Of a stretch of 64,000 bases of DNA, positions 1 through 8,717 are shown one piece after another; position 1 is the stretch's first letter; every line of letters begins with the position of its first letter. The notes beneath the pieces were generated by a model, which saw only the letters and a program-made list of their open reading frames with translations, was not told the DNA's origin and made no database searches. Source of the stretch: JAKLIX01 sp964605655 (GTDB lineage: Bacteria; Bacteroidota; Bacteroidia; Bacteroidales; CAIXZF01); NCBI GenBank assembly GCA_964605655.1, contig CAZSDK010000013.1:1-64000 (forward strand). Reading direction: 5' to 3'. The position numbers and the translations under genes are program-made.

Positions 1-645
1 TCCCCAAATTCTCGGTACTTATACTTTTCAAGGACAGAAAAAGTACTGCAATATGATTTGTGGAGTAATAATATACTAGATACAAAAATTGTGGTCGGAA
101 TTTATGATGGATACACCTATGGGGGGAACCCCACCATATTTTCTGCGATCCAGCTCGCGCCTGATGGTAAAATTTATATTCAAAACGGTTATTCACCGTT
201 TATTTCACCCATTGAGTCACCGAGCGAATATGGATGGAATTGTAACCTTATTGAAAGAGGGTTCCAGTTGCCAAAAACCAATGACCATAGCTTGCCAAAC
301 TTACCCAACTTTCGTCTCGGACGATGGGAAGGATCAGATTGTGACACCTTGCTTACATGGTTTGGAGTGCAAGAGCAGGAAACTATTCCGAGGATAAAAA
401 TACAAGCATTGCCTAATCCTGCATCCTCAGACCTGAGGTTTGAACTCGATGTCATGAACAATAAAAGCGAGATGCAGTTAGTCATCCTGGATATCCTTGG
501 GCATCCAATCGATCAGATTCCCGTGGCACCCTTCCAAGGGCTGATCCGATACAGCGTAAGAGGACTTCCTGATGGTGTGTATTTTGCCTTGTTAAAAGGT
601 AATGGTCACCTTTTAACGAATTGTAAGTTTATTGTTCAACATTGA
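1..645 (+). CDS. T9SS type A-sorted surface protein, C-terminal part
   Basis: This is the 3' end of a larger gene; the frame is open from base 1, so the true start lies before the window. The visible first residues (PNSRYLYFS) and the later APDGKIYI motif are typical of the beta-propeller-like repeats in Bacteroidota secreted proteins. The last 80 or so residues, starting near ALPNPASSDLRFEL and ending in a short basic-aromatic tail, match a Por secretion (T9SS type A) sorting domain, with the usual NPA start and DGVYF core. The protein is therefore probably exported by type IX secretion and held at the cell surface. The gene is more AT-rich than the metabolic genes that follow. Its exact function is unknown. 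Confidence 0.7.
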   Translation, partial: SPNSRYLYFSRTEKVLQYDLWSNNILDTKIVVGIYDGYTYGGNPTIFSAIQLAPDGKIYIQNGYSPFISPIESPSEYGWNCNLIERGFQLPKTNDHSLPNLPNFRLGRWEGSDCDTLLTWFGVQEQETIPRIKIQALPNPASSDLRFELDVMNNKSEMQLVILDILGHPIDQIPVAPFQGLIRYSVRGLPDGVYFALLKGNGHLLTNCKFIVQH

Positions 646-701
646 ATGAGTGCCTTAGAATGTCATTTTACAGAGGTATGACATTGATGACCTGCTGTTA
701 T

Positions 702-733
702 AAAAAAAAGCGCCCGAACCCGGACGCTTTTTC
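702..733 (-). terminator. Rho-independent terminator (bidirectional form)
   Basis: An 8-bp stem (AGCGCCCG at 709-716 against CGGACGCT at 721-728, one mismatch) has a 4-nt loop. It is flanked by eight A on the left and five T on the right, so it can end transcription in both directions. It serves the TM2 gene on the minus strand and probably also the T9SS gene that ends at 645. Confidence 0.75.
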
Positions 734-755
734 ATTGACATAAGGAGTCAGCGGA

Positions 756-1175
756 CTACCACATGAAGAACCTGGGGTTGTCCACGTATTTTTTGATGTC
801 ATCCTCGATCACGCCGATGAGCAGGACGATCCAGTCGACAAAGGTAACGATACCCAAACCACCGCAGGTAAGAATATAACCTACTCCGGTCATCGTCTTG
901 GTACCGAGATAGAACCTGTGAATACCCAGTGAGCCGACAACCCAGCAGAGGATGAAAGCCACAACAGGGCTCTTTTTGCTCTTCAGCATCGGAGGAGCGG
1001 TCACAGGGAAGGCAGCAAAATCGCTGAGATCATCGGTCACCTGTAACATCGAGGGTTGTGCCTGTGCAAACAGAGCCTCGATCTGGTTATCATTGACCGT
1101 GTACTGACTGACGTTTGCCATAGTGGCGGTTCCGACCAACACCAGCAAACCAAATAATAAGAAAAGTTTTTTCAT
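756..1175 (-). CDS. TM2 domain-containing membrane protein
   Basis: The 139-residue protein starts with a signal peptide or membrane anchor (MKKLFLLFGLLVLVGTATMA). After a polar stretch of about 65 residues it has a TM2 domain: two membrane helices joined by a short turn with the hallmark LGIHRFYLG motif. TM2 proteins are small bacterial membrane proteins of unclear function. It stands alone, with its own minus-strand -7 box at 1205-1212 and a terminator at 702-733. The short acidic/aromatic C-terminal tail after the second helix carries no recognised motif. Confidence 0.8.
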   Translation of the reverse strand: MKKLFLLFGLLVLVGTATMANVSQYTVNDNQIEALFAQAQPSMLQVTDDLSDFAAFPVTAPPMLKSKKSPVVAFILCWVVGSLGIHRFYLGTKTMTGVGYILTCGGLGIVTFVDWIVLLIGVIEDDIKKYVDNPRFFMW

Positions 1176-1204
1176 AAGCTTTGTGATTTATTTGTTTGAG
1201 GAGA

Positions 1205-1212
1205 CAAATATA
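1205..1212 (-). promoter_or_regulatory. Bacteroidota -7 box (TATATTTG)
   Basis: The minus strand reads TATATTTG, matching the TAnnTTTG consensus of Bacteroidota primary sigma promoters. It lies 29 nt upstream of the TM2 gene start. No clear -33 TTTG is visible. Confidence 0.5.
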
Positions 1213-1328
1213 AAAATTCTCTGTCTCGTTAAGACTTCATCCTCATTTTTTTTGCAAACAAATTTACCCTTCTCTTTATAACCAGTATAAATTACCATAA
1301 GCCACTGAAACAGAGCCGGGATTATCAG

Positions 1329-1336
1329 TAATTTTG
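1329..1336 (+). promoter_or_regulatory. Possible -7 box (TAATTTTG)
   Basis: TAATTTTG matches TAnnTTTG and lies about 110 nt before the 3-hydroxyacyl-CoA dehydrogenase start. The region is AT-rich, so a chance match is possible. Confidence 0.3.
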
Positions 1337-1447
1337 TATCCGAATTTTTCAAATATGTGCTTAATAACTTGACAAACAGTGTGTTAACTATACTACACCC
1401 TCTAATTCAACCAAAAAACATCTTTTTACACTCAAATACCACCAACC

Positions 1448-2416
1448 ATGACTGAACGATTAGAAGACTTTAGCCTGAGTAAGAAAATCAAGAACAAGGG
1501 AAACCTTCAGAAAATAGGGATCGTCGGATGCGGCGCCATGGGCCAGGAAATTGCACTGGTGATCAGCCAGGCCGGGCTCGATGTTGTTTTTGTCGACATC
1601 AGTGAAAAGAGGATAGAAGAGATCTTCAACCGTATGAACATGTTGCTGGATGAGGTGATCAGCAAATGGGGAATGACCCATAACGAGAAGAAACTCATCC
1701 TGTCACGCATCAAAGGATCATCCAATTATGAGGATATCAGCGACTGCAACATCATCATTGAGACCATCAACACCAAAAAGAAGGGCACCAGCCTGGACCT
1801 CCGCAAGGAAGTCTTCCAGAATATTGAGAAGGTGGTTCATCCTGACGCCATCATCCTTTCAAATACAGCAACGCTCATGATCTCCGATCTTGCCTCGGTG
1901 CTGAAACACCCCGAAAGGGCCATGGGACTGCATTTCATCTCCCCGGTGAGAAAAGTGAAGGTGGTGGAGGTAGTGCGCACCTTCATCACCACCAAGTCGG
2001 CCTATGATTGTGTGATGAAGTTCGTGAAGCTCATCGGGAAGACGCCGATCAACGTGGGTGAATCACCGGGAAACATCACCACCCGGGTGATCGTGACCCT
2101 GATCAACGAGGCCTGTGAACTCCTTATGGAAGGCATTGCCACCGTGTCGGATATCGACATGGCCTTGCGTGACGGCTACGGCTTGCAGTTCGGTCCGCTG
2201 GAAATGGCCGACCGTATTGGCCTCGATAAGATCCTGAAATGGATGGATAACCTCTACGATGAATTCGGTGATCACAAGTACAAACCTTCTCCCCTCATCA
2301 AGAGGATGGTCAGGGCCAACCTGGTCGGACGCAGGGTGGGCGAAGGTTTCTACAAATATTCAGCCGGAAAGAAACACACCAAGCCGGGAAGCATCCGCAA
2401 CCTCGGCCGGGAATAA
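1448..2416 (+). CDS. 3-hydroxyacyl-CoA (3-hydroxybutyryl-CoA) dehydrogenase
   Basis: The 322-residue protein has an N-terminal NAD-binding Rossmann fold with GxGxxG at residues 27-32 (GCGAMG). The conserved HFISPV region carries the catalytic His, followed by the C-terminal helical dehydrogenase domain (GESPGNITTRV, then NEA...LLMEGIA). The family oxidises or reduces the 3-hydroxyl of acyl-CoA thioesters in butyrate metabolism or beta-oxidation. About 20 extra polar residues precede the Rossmann fold compared with classical Hbd. It lies 72 nt upstream of acetate kinase on the same strand, suggesting co-expression in short-chain acyl-CoA metabolism. Whether it works in butyrate formation or fatty-acid breakdown cannot be told from this window. 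Confidence 0.88.
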   Translation: MTERLEDFSLSKKIKNKGNLQKIGIVGCGAMGQEIALVISQAGLDVVFVDISEKRIEEIFNRMNMLLDEVISKWGMTHNEKKLILSRIKGSSNYEDISDCNIIIETINTKKKGTSLDLRKEVFQNIEKVVHPDAIILSNTATLMISDLASVLKHPERAMGLHFISPVRKVKVVEVVRTFITTKSAYDCVMKFVKLIGKTPINVGESPGNITTRVIVTLINEACELLMEGIATVSDIDMALRDGYGLQFGPLEMADRIGLDKILKWMDNLYDEFGDHKYKPSPLIKRMVRANLVGRRVGEGFYKYSAGKKHTKPGSIRNLGRE

Positions 2417-2488
2417 CTCAAGTCTTGCCACGCAAGCACTTACCATTCAAAATTTTACAGATATTAATTTACAACTATACCTACTCAT

Positions 2489-3703
2489 ATGAAGATCATC
2501 GTTTTGAATTGCGGCAGTTCCTCCATTAAATACCAGCTGTTCGACATGCCATCGAAGGAGGTGCTGGCAAAAGGACTCGTCGACAAGATAGGACTGAAAG
2601 GTTCCCTTATTAAGCATTGGCGTTTTGATGGCACTGAAGTGAAACTCGAAGGGGAGATCCTGGACCACCAGACGGGCATCGAATATTTTCTCGGCATCCT
2701 GATCAGCGAAAAATATGGTTGTCTGAAAGAAATCAGCGACATCGAGGCTGTCGGCCACCGCGTGGTGCACGCAGGGGAGAAGTTCAAGGGAAGCGTTTCC
2801 ATTACTCCCGAAGTTGTGGAAGCCCTGGTGGAGTGTATCGACCTGGCACCCTTGCACAACCCGCCCAACCTGGAAGGGATCTATGCCGTCACCAACCTTT
2901 TGCCCGGTGTTCCGCAGGTAGGGGTGTTCGACACCGCTTTTCACCAGACCATGGAGGATTATGTGTACCTCTATGGCATCCCTTATTCCCTTTACGACAA
3001 GTATAAAATCCGCCGTTACGGATTTCATGGGTCCAGTCATAAATTTGTTTCCCGCCGTGCCTGTGAGGCTTTGGGTGTCGCCTGCAAAGACCTGAAGATC
3101 ATCACCTGCCACCTCGGGAACGGTGCCTCCATCGCTGCCATCAAGAACGGGAAATCTTTCGACACCTCTATGGGAATGACCCCTATCGAAGGGCTGATCA
3201 TGGGTACCCGTTGCGGCGACCTTGACGTGGGTGCCTTCATGCATATCCTGAACAAAGAGGAAATCGACCTTTCCACCGGCAATGTGCTGATTAACAAACA
3301 CTCAGGGGTATTGGGAATTTCAGGAGTCTCTTCTGACATGAGAGATGTGGAGAATGCTGCCGCTTCCGGCGACCACAGGGCAGCCATTGCCTTAAAAATG
3401 TACCGTTACCGCGTGAAGAAATACATCGGTGCTTATGCAGCCGCCATGGGCGGAGTAGACCTCGTGATATTCACAGGAGGCATTGGCGAGAACGACTGTG
3501 ACACCCGGAAAGAAGTCATGGAACACATGGAGTTCCTTGGTGTTGATTTTGATCCGGAAGTAAATGAAGGACTCAGAGGTAAAGAAATGATCCTTACCAA
3601 ACCAGGTTCAAGGGTGAAAGTAATGGTCGTACCCACCAATGAGGAACTGGTAATCGCGACCGACACTTATGATATTGTGACAGGTAAAGGTGTTGACGAA
3701 TAG
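2489..3703 (+). CDS. ackA: Acetate kinase
   Basis: Acetate kinase interconverts acetyl phosphate plus ADP with acetate plus ATP, the last step of substrate-level phosphorylation from acetyl-CoA. The 404-residue length is normal. Signature motifs are present: NCGSSSIKY at the N-terminus, HRVVHAGEKF, GFHGSSHKFVS, and FDTSMGMTPIEGL with the following GTRCGDLD. The gene starts at ATG 2489 (MKIIVLNCGSSS). No phosphotransacetylase gene is next to it; the upstream partner is a 3-hydroxyacyl-CoA dehydrogenase. It converges with yebC, leaving only 15 bases between the two stop codons. Confidence 0.95.
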   Translation: MKIIVLNCGSSSIKYQLFDMPSKEVLAKGLVDKIGLKGSLIKHWRFDGTEVKLEGEILDHQTGIEYFLGILISEKYGCLKEISDIEAVGHRVVHAGEKFKGSVSITPEVVEALVECIDLAPLHNPPNLEGIYAVTNLLPGVPQVGVFDTAFHQTMEDYVYLYGIPYSLYDKYKIRRYGFHGSSHKFVSRRACEALGVACKDLKIITCHLGNGASIAAIKNGKSFDTSMGMTPIEGLIMGTRCGDLDVGAFMHILNKEEIDLSTGNVLINKHSGVLGISGVSSDMRDVENAAASGDHRAAIALKMYRYRVKKYIGAYAAAMGGVDLVIFTGGIGENDCDTRKEVMEHMEFLGVDFDPEVNEGLRGKEMILTKPGSRVKVMVVPTNEELVIATDTYDIVTGKGVDE

Positions 3704-3718
3704 TCGCCGGCTTACTTC

Positions 3719-4459
3719 CTATAATTCATCCATCAGCTCATCCGGAATGTGCATGTTGTGGTACACATTCTGAATGTCATCGTCATCTTCGAAGGAGTCC
3801 ACCAGTTTTAGTACTTTCCGGGCAGCATCCAGATCAAGTTTTTCAAGGTTTTTTGGAATCCTCTGCAATTCAGCATTTTCGGGCTGAACTCCCTTCTCTT
3901 CCAGCTTTTTCATCATGCTTCCGAAATCTTCCAGGGCAGTGGTGACGGTGAAGAAACCATCTTCCAGCTGAATATCCTCGGCACCGGCATCAATGAGTTC
4001 CATTTCAAATTCATCGGGATCGATATTGCCCTGGGGGATGGTGAAGATCCCTTTCCGGTCGAATAAAAAACTCAGCGATCCGTTTGTTCCGAGGTTGCCA
4101 TTGTATTTATTAAAGATGGAACGGACGTTGGAGACCGTTCGCTGAAGGTTGTCGGTGGTGGCCTCAATAAAGATCGCTATGCCGTGAGGGGCATACCCTT
4201 CGTAGGTGGTCTCCGAAAACGAGGCTGCATCCTTATCGGAAGCTTTGCTGATGGCCCTGGTCAGGGTGTCCTTTGGCATGTTCACTCCTTTGGCATTGGC
4301 GATTGCCAGCCTCAGACGGGGATTCCCGTCAGGGTCAGGGCCACTTTCTTTGACAGCAACAGAGATTTCTTTCAATATTTTGGAAAACATCTTGGAACGC
4401 TTGGCATCCAGAGCGCCTTTTTTCCTCTTGATGGTGGACCATTTATTGTGACCTGACAT
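3719..4459 (-). CDS. yebC: YebC/PmpR/TACO1 family regulator
   Basis: The 246-residue cytosolic protein opens with MSGHNKWSTIKRKKGALDAKRSK, a family hallmark, and has full family length, with acidic middle and C-terminal domains. YebC/TACO1 proteins were first described as DNA-binding regulators; members have also been shown to act in translation, helping ribosomes through difficult sequences. A minus-strand -7 box lies at 4492-4499. It is the last gene of the minus-strand block and probably has its own promoter, because a terminator separates it from the GIN-domain gene upstream. Confidence 0.93.
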   Translation of the reverse strand: MSGHNKWSTIKRKKGALDAKRSKMFSKILKEISVAVKESGPDPDGNPRLRLAIANAKGVNMPKDTLTRAISKASDKDAASFSETTYEGYAPHGIAIFIEATTDNLQRTVSNVRSIFNKYNGNLGTNGSLSFLFDRKGIFTIPQGNIDPDEFEMELIDAGAEDIQLEDGFFTVTTALEDFGSMMKKLEEKGVQPENAELQRIPKNLEKLDLDAARKVLKLVDSFEDDDDIQNVYHNMHIPDELMDEL

Positions 4460-4491
4460 AACTGAAGTTTATATTACACTTGATTGGATGG

Positions 4492-4499
4492 CAAAATTA
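4492..4499 (-). promoter_or_regulatory. Bacteroidota -7 box (TAATTTTG) of yebC
   Basis: The minus strand reads TAATTTTG, matching TAnnTTTG, 32 nt before the yebC ATG and just after the upstream terminator. Confidence 0.45.
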
Positions 4500-4511
4500 G
4501 GAATATTTAAT

Positions 4512-4543
4512 AAAAAAAGTGGCCCGCAAGCAGGCCACCTTTT
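4512..4543 (-). terminator. Rho-independent terminator
   Basis: GTGGCC (4519-4524) pairs with GGCCAC (4533-4538) around an 8-nt loop. On the minus strand the stem is followed by seven T. It lies directly downstream of the GIN/beta-barrel gene that ends at 4568. Confidence 0.8.
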
Positions 4544-4567
4544 ACAAAACATCAGACAGTGATTATC

Positions 4568-6169
4568 TTAAAACCCGCCAAGGGTCAGTCCCACGCTGAA
4601 AGGATACAACTGAGGTCCCTTGTCGGCCTTGAATAAAGTTGTTGTGGAATAATTGGCCCAGAGGTTCAGGATACCCCAACCGGCACGAACGGTCAGGTCG
4701 CATTTGAAAGGATTCAGATAAAAACTGTCCCTCACTTTGTCCTTGTTCCGGCTGCCATCATCATACACCACCTTGGTATGGGAACCGATTTTCACACCAA
4801 GGACCGTACCGGCAGCCAGGTGAAAACTATTCAGTTTACTCTTGGCATTGGTCTGATATTCAAGCAATAACGGCAGGTCAAGATAGTTTACCACGAGTTT
4901 GCTTTTTTCGTAGTTCTTATCAGGATTGATGTCGTACCCACCCCAGATCACTGAAGTATCGGGGTTCAGCATCACATTATTCTTAAAACGGTAGTTGGCA
5001 TATTCCAGTCCCAATCCGGTAACAATCCCCAGGTGACGCTTTACGATGGCAAAATCCTGCTGAAGTAGGTTCACTTTCACATTAATGGATTTTTCCATCT
5101 TCAGGTCCAGGAATTCATATCTTTCAGGTAACTCCATCTTGTTGTCGAGGTTAAGGAACCCATTGACGCCCAGGTCCAGTCCGTTCCAGTGACCATGGAA
5201 TTTATCCTTTTTCCCGTGTTTGCCGAAGTGTTTCTGCCCTGTGGTATCGTTCTCATCCGTCACGATCTTCACGCCATCATCATTGATAATGAGCACCCTG
5301 GATTCCATCTTCCCATCCTCCTGCTTTTCATTCAGCACCAGTCTCACCCCTTTATCATCGATCACCAGGGGCTCATTGCCACCGGCCTTATTGTCGATAA
5401 CCACCCCATTCTCATCAATGGTGATCACCCTTGCATTGTCCATTTCTATCTGGGTGCCGCTGGCGGTAGAATCTGATTCATAGTACACTTTGGATACTCC
5501 TGACTTTTCAATATTCAATACTTTAGGGTTCTGTTTCAGGTTGATTTTACCAATGCCTGAGGTCTCACCCTTGAGTTCTTCGGTGACGTTCAGCGTAGCC
5601 TGTGCTGCCCCGCTTACTTCCACATTGGCTTTCGCAGTCTCCAGCTCGTACGCTTTCAGGTTGGCTGCACCGGATATCTCGGTACGATGGTAACCGGTCT
5701 TTCCAGACAGTTTCACCACGGAGGCTCCCGAAATTTCCGTGCTCAGGTTTTTCACATTCAGCTGCAACTCCAGTTTGGAAGCGCCGGTAGCTTCTATTTC
5801 CAGCTTATCGGACGAGATCTCGTTCTGACCGATCACGATGGCAGCACCGGTGATCTCCAGCTTTTCAAGCCTGGTACATTGAACATATATCGTTATTTTC
5901 TTAATATCCAGTCCCTTACTGCCAAATGAAAGGATTCCACCATCCACCTCGGCCCACACTTTGCCATTCAGGTCATCGGGAGACTCAAATCGCACCTTCT
6001 GTTCCTGACCCTGGCTCAGCATGACTTTATATACACTTTCCACTTCGATGCTGTTGAACTGATCCTTTAATGATATCTCGGAAATGTTTTGAGAATACAC
6101 GGAACCAAAAAGCAGGATGGCGATCAAAAAGCAAGCTGCCTTCACCATCATGTTACGAGTCTTTTTCAT
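4568..6169 (-). CDS. GIN-domain (DUF2807) protein fused to an outer-membrane beta-barrel
   Basis: The 533-residue protein has a signal peptide (ACFLIAILLFGSVYSQ), then a right-handed beta-helix-like head GIN/DUF2807 domain at about residues 30-230, marked by repeated short strands such as LEITGA, IEATGAS and TEISGAS. A linker of short repeats follows (DENGVVIDN, DDKGVRLVL, NDDGVKIV). The last 200 or so residues look like a PorT-type outer-membrane beta-barrel, ending in a C-terminal strand LGGF. GIN domains are surface or periplasmic adhesin-like modules of unknown ligand. It follows the sigma factor and anti-sigma-like genes, the usual Bacteroidota arrangement, and is probably part of that regulon. 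The GIN-plus-barrel fusion is unusual. Confidence 0.75.
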   Translation of the reverse strand: MKKTRNMMVKAACFLIAILLFGSVYSQNISEISLKDQFNSIEVESVYKVMLSQGQEQKVRFESPDDLNGKVWAEVDGGILSFGSKGLDIKKITIYVQCTRLEKLEITGAAIVIGQNEISSDKLEIEATGASKLELQLNVKNLSTEISGASVVKLSGKTGYHRTEISGAANLKAYELETAKANVEVSGAAQATLNVTEELKGETSGIGKINLKQNPKVLNIEKSGVSKVYYESDSTASGTQIEMDNARVITIDENGVVIDNKAGGNEPLVIDDKGVRLVLNEKQEDGKMESRVLIINDDGVKIVTDENDTTGQKHFGKHGKKDKFHGHWNGLDLGVNGFLNLDNKMELPERYEFLDLKMEKSINVKVNLLQQDFAIVKRHLGIVTGLGLEYANYRFKNNVMLNPDTSVIWGGYDINPDKNYEKSKLVVNYLDLPLLLEYQTNAKSKLNSFHLAAGTVLGVKIGSHTKVVYDDGSRNKDKVRDSFYLNPFKCDLTVRAGWGILNLWANYSTTTLFKADKGPQLYPFSVGLTLGGF

Positions 6170-6306
6170 ATTTCAAGTTTTTATTGGTTTTTAATTTCAA
6201 GTAGGACGCTTCATCCCTGCCTGAAGTTACAGCCAGGTTAAAAAAAAGTTAAGATGATTTTAAGTAATTGATAATCAGAAACATGAAATCCAGGGATGGC
6301 CGAACG

Positions 6307-7485
6307 CTATTTCCCGGGTTTCCCTGCGTATTGAATACGGTTTGAGGCCACGGCGTATGCGATGGTGCGGCCGTCCTCATCGACCTCCCGGTCCAGTCTC
6401 AGGTTGCTGTTGGTGACATAATTCACTCCCTTGAGCCCTGCTTCGGCCAGCATCCAAAGGGTGTTTTGTCTCTCGATACCTTCGGGGTCATAGATCTCCT
6501 CCCCGGTAAACAGGGTCCTTACCTTCCGGGCTGCTTTGGAATACCAGGGTTTGCTATCCAGGACTGCCATATATTCCATGTATTCCCTGCTTTCTCTTTC
6601 CTGTAAATAACCAAACAGTTCGATGTTGGCTGTCCTGAAATCCGACAGTTCATCGATGGCCGGCATGGGAGGGTTCACCGGGAGAGAAGGGGCTGGTTGA
6701 TAAGCCAGGAGGGTCATTTCGGAATATTCCGGGGGAAGAATGCTTGGTTGATAGGGTTTCCCGTAAACAGCGGTTTCTCCTGAAGCGTTCATGTTGGTTT
6801 TATGATCACCGGCAGTGCTGCTGTTAACGGCCACGGCCCCTGACCCGGATATAGCCCCGGTCTTATCAGAGGTAGTTTTTTTTGAAGATGGCGCTGGCCC
6901 TGCTAAAGGTTGTTGTTTTTCGATGCGGGGAGAGGACTGGGCCATCTCTGCTTTTTTAACAGTAGGTTCCAGGTTGATGAACAAGGTGATCAGGATGGTG
7001 ATGCTGGCAGCCACTGCAACACCACTATATAACCAGGTACGGTTCAGGTTGCCCAGCACACCAAAAGCACTCCTTTTGAGCGCAGATTTTCCAGGATAAA
7101 TGATAGTAAGATCCGGTGAGAGCCTTGTCTGAAGAAGGAGGTCCATTTCTTTCTGAAGACCGGGATTAAGACCCAGGAAGATCTTCAGGTCTTCTTCTTC
7201 CTCACCTGACAGCAATCCCTCGACGGAGGCAATCATCATCTCCTCATAATTTTCCCCGCCGATACCGGCATGAGGAGCGATGGTCTGTTTCTTCAGACTG
7301 TTTTTATCAGGGAATGAGACAGAATCATCAGGGTTCAGGGTCATCATCTCAAATCCTTCCAGAGCCTCTTTTAAGTCGGGATTCATCTCCAGGAACACCA
7401 TCAGTTCAGCTACCTGGGCCGGGCTGAGGTTGCTCTCGAGATAATCGAGAAGGAAGGCTTCGTAATTTTCCCTGTTGATATTCAT
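6307..7485 (-). CDS. Anti-sigma-factor-like single-pass membrane protein
   Basis: The 392-residue protein has an acidic cytoplasmic N-terminus, one membrane helix at about residues 152-172 (GVAVAASITILITLFINL), and a large Ser/Pro-rich extracytoplasmic part. The N-terminus holds two tandem copies of a roughly 60-residue module, each with NYE, a Leu-rich stretch, an acidic run, NP-L, L-PD and P-K-LK. This gives it two potential sigma-binding surfaces. It starts 3 nt after the stop of the ECF sigma gene, so the two are almost certainly co-transcribed. Regulation of the sigma factor is inferred from position and topology; no zinc-binding HxxxCxxC motif is visible. Confidence 0.65.
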   Translation of the reverse strand: MNINRENYEAFLLDYLESNLSPAQVAELMVFLEMNPDLKEALEGFEMMTLNPDDSVSFPDKNSLKKQTIAPHAGIGGENYEEMMIASVEGLLSGEEEEDLKIFLGLNPGLQKEMDLLLQTRLSPDLTIIYPGKSALKRSAFGVLGNLNRTWLYSGVAVAASITILITLFINLEPTVKKAEMAQSSPRIEKQQPLAGPAPSSKKTTSDKTGAISGSGAVAVNSSTAGDHKTNMNASGETAVYGKPYQPSILPPEYSEMTLLAYQPAPSLPVNPPMPAIDELSDFRTANIELFGYLQERESREYMEYMAVLDSKPWYSKAARKVRTLFTGEEIYDPEGIERQNTLWMLAEAGLKGVNYVTNSNLRLDREVDEDGRTIAYAVASNRIQYAGKPGK

Positions 7486-7488
7486 GGC

Positions 7489-7974
7489 TCAGATAACGTG
7501 GTCCAGGCTCCCGATATAGTTTTTCAGGAAGGCCCTGGCCCTGAAAATATAAACCTTTACCTGTGATTCGTTGAGGTTGGTCATCTTTCCTATTTCCTCA
7601 TAAGAATAACCTTCATAATCCCTGAGGAGCAAGACCGACTTCTGGACCGGAGGCATCTGCCTCATCGCTTCATCCAGCACCTCTTTTAAGTCGCTGTACT
7701 GGTTGCTGGTGGTCATTTCTTCCCAGGGAGCCTCTTCAAAAGTGGTCAGTTTGCTGTCGCGTCTGAAAGTATCAATAGTGGTATGGTACGCAGCGGTGAA
7801 CAGGTAGGACTTTGCTTTTTCCGCACTAATGTCATTCACTTTTTCCCACATCTTTGTAAAGGTATCCTGAACGATGTCCTTGGCCTTGTCCACATCCTTA
7901 ACGGTCTTAAGGACAAAACGATAGACGCCATCCGCATGTTTATCGACACATTCATTGTACTCCCTGACGGTCAT
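7489..7974 (-). CDS. ECF RNA polymerase sigma factor
   Basis: The 161-residue protein has sigma region 2 (DIVQDTFTKMWEK, then AKSYLFTAAYHTTIDTFR) at about residues 30-80. A C-terminal helix-turn-helix region 4 follows (LLRDYEGYSYEEIGKMT, then NLNESQVKVYIFRARAFL). It directs RNA polymerase to a small set of extracytoplasmic-function promoters. The downstream neighbours are the anti-sigma-like membrane protein and the GIN/beta-barrel protein, which suggests an envelope-related regulon. The gene is divergent from the secreted protein at 8106, with 131 nt between them. Confidence 0.92.
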   Translation of the reverse strand: MTVREYNECVDKHADGVYRFVLKTVKDVDKAKDIVQDTFTKMWEKVNDISAEKAKSYLFTAAYHTTIDTFRRDSKLTTFEEAPWEEMTTSNQYSDLKEVLDEAMRQMPPVQKSVLLLRDYEGYSYEEIGKMTNLNESQVKVYIFRARAFLKNYIGSLDHVI

Positions 7975-8105
7975 TCAGTTTTCTTCAGGTTTTGGGGTAA
8001 GACGATCAAACTTTTGTAAAGTTACAACGTGCAGAACAAATTTTCCTTAAAGGTTGTAATTTTATATGCGAAACCAGTTTTGTTCTGATTTTTCTTTCTG
8101 GAAAT

Positions 8106-8705
8106 ATGTTGAACAAAGGAATCACTAAAACCGTCCCGATTATCCTGTATGCAGGATTTACCCTGATTTTCTTCCTGGTGCATGGACGGATGGTCGCTCA
8201 GGAGCTACAGGAGTCGAACGCTCCCGAGTGCATGATCTTCGGCCTGATTTCTTACGACAATCCGGCGCAGACCGGCTTGAACAACCTGACGGTCAGCCTG
8301 GTTTATGACGACAGCATTTACCAGACCACTCAGACCGATTTTTGCGGGCAGTTCATATTCTCAGACCTGGAACCCCTGGGATATGAAATGCTCATTGAGA
8401 ACCCCATTGCCTGGGGAGGGGCCAATGCTTTGGACGCCCATACCATATTAAGACATTTTGTAGGTATGAGTACCTTGTCGGGCCTGAGTCTTAAGGCTGC
8501 CGATCCCAGCAATGATCAGGTGGTCAATGCCATGGATGCCCTCCTGGTGGCCAAGCGGTTCGTGATGCTGATCGACAGTTTTCCGGCAGGAGACTGGATT
8601 TACGATGTACCTCCCATCAACTTTGATGAAGGGATCCTGATCTTCATTGAGATAAAGGGATTGTGTGTAGGGGATGTGAATGCCTCCTACCTGCCTGAGG
8701 AATAG
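8106..8705 (+). CDS. Small secreted protein with Cna-B-like and dockerin-like module
   Basis: The 199-residue protein has an N-terminal signal peptide or anchor, then a Cna-B-like fold (SLVYDDSIYQTTQTDFCGQF). A dockerin-type region of two related segments follows: NALDAHTILRHFVG and NAMDALLVAKRFV, each with a Asp/Asn-rich approach typical of calcium-binding loops. The whole region from GLNNLTVSL to VGDVNASY aligns by eye with about residues 1220-1365 of the 1604-residue T9SS protein at 57387-62201 (shared RHFVGM, LKAAD, FPAGDW/FPAGNW and the closing GDV). Unlike that protein it has no sorting domain. The binding partner is unknown; no cohesin is seen in the window. Confidence 0.6.
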   Translation: MLNKGITKTVPIILYAGFTLIFFLVHGRMVAQELQESNAPECMIFGLISYDNPAQTGLNNLTVSLVYDDSIYQTTQTDFCGQFIFSDLEPLGYEMLIENPIAWGGANALDAHTILRHFVGMSTLSGLSLKAADPSNDQVVNAMDALLVAKRFVMLIDSFPAGDWIYDVPPINFDEGILIFIEIKGLCVGDVNASYLPEE

Positions 8706-8717
8706 GAAGGAAATGTA

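Noticed and set aside
2447..3301. A 284-codon minus-strand frame opposite acetate kinase
   Set aside because: Acetate kinase motifs fill the plus strand; the antisense frame is a by-product of codon use.
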